A DNA stretch of 24,039 nt, from assembly GCA_003339415.1 (NCBI GenBank), contig PDHQ01000437.1, positions 1 to 24,039 on the forward strand, written 5' to 3'. Shown here piece after piece: positions 23,913 to 24,039 of the stretch. The position numbers and the translations under genes were made by a program. Below the pieces are notes generated by a model. The model was not told where the DNA came from, ran no database searches, and saw only the letters and a program-made list of their open reading frames with translations. Source of the DNA: Ophiocordyceps camponoti-saundersi (nom. inval.). Lineage: Eukaryota > Ascomycota > Sordariomycetes > Hypocreales > Ophiocordycipitaceae. Numbering within the stretch: the stretch's first letter is position 1; every line of letters starts with the position of its first letter.

Positions 23913-24039
23913 TTAATTTATTTAATTTATTTAATTTATTTAATTTATTTAATTTATTTAATTTATTTAATTTATTTAATTTATTTAATTTATTTAATTT
24001 ATTTAATTTATTTAATTTATTTAATTTATTTAATTTATT
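23913..24039. repeat. 9-bp tandem repeat (AATTTATTT)n at the window edge
   Basis: Perfect 9-bp periodicity for 127 nt (about 14 units), running to the last base. Real length unknown because the window stops inside it. Confidence 0.97.

Overview
This window looks like nuclear DNA of a filamentous ascomycete (Pezizomycotina-like). It is strongly bipartite. A GC-balanced island of about 6.9 kb (about 2130-9050) carries intron-bearing, conserved fungal genes. It is flanked by very AT-rich blocks (1-2130 and 9050-24039) in which the dinucleotides CA and TG are almost absent and TA dominates. That is the signature of repeat-induced point mutation (RIP, C-to-T mainly at CpA). Sexual filamentous ascomycetes do this; bacteria and yeasts do not.

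Island, left to right: (i) HAM1/ITPA-type nucleotide-pool pyrophosphatase, + strand, 2771-3706, rebuilt here as six exons with a 204-residue product; (ii) an unrecognised minus-strand coding remnant, about 4042-5157, with five in-frame stops, plus open frames just upstream (5193-5566) that may be its 5' part; (iii) an intact MYND zinc-finger protein of the Mub1/SamB family, minus strand, 6306-8159, with a pyrimidine-rich leader region at 8160-8990.

Right AT-rich block: two nearly full-length, same-orientation Ty1/copia LTR retrotransposons of one family. Copy 1 is 9422-16383 (LTRs of 275 bp, target duplication AATTA). Copy 2 is 17150-23218 (target duplication ATATT/ATATC, about 0.89 kb internal deletion). 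Their gag-zinc knuckle-protease-integrase-RT-RNase H order can still be read through RIP stop codons. The catalytic Asp/Glu codons have become Asn/Lys by G-to-A changes. Both copies also carry about 1.4 kb between RNase H and the 3' LTR. On the opposite strand this region holds a conserved frame of about 260 codons, broken only by TAA/TAG. It is the most unusual thing here: a candidate antisense or captured ORF of a retrotransposon.

The remaining AT-rich stretches (128-2125, 9050-9416, 16389-17144, 23224-23912) show no gene I can support. Both window ends are exactly 127 nt of perfect tandem repeat, which suggests the window is a whole de Bruijn-graph contig (k=127) rather than a slice of a chromosome.

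Functionally, the two intact genes are unrelated housekeeping/regulatory genes (nucleotide sanitation; ubiquitin-ligase adaptor) stranded between inactivated transposon blocks.
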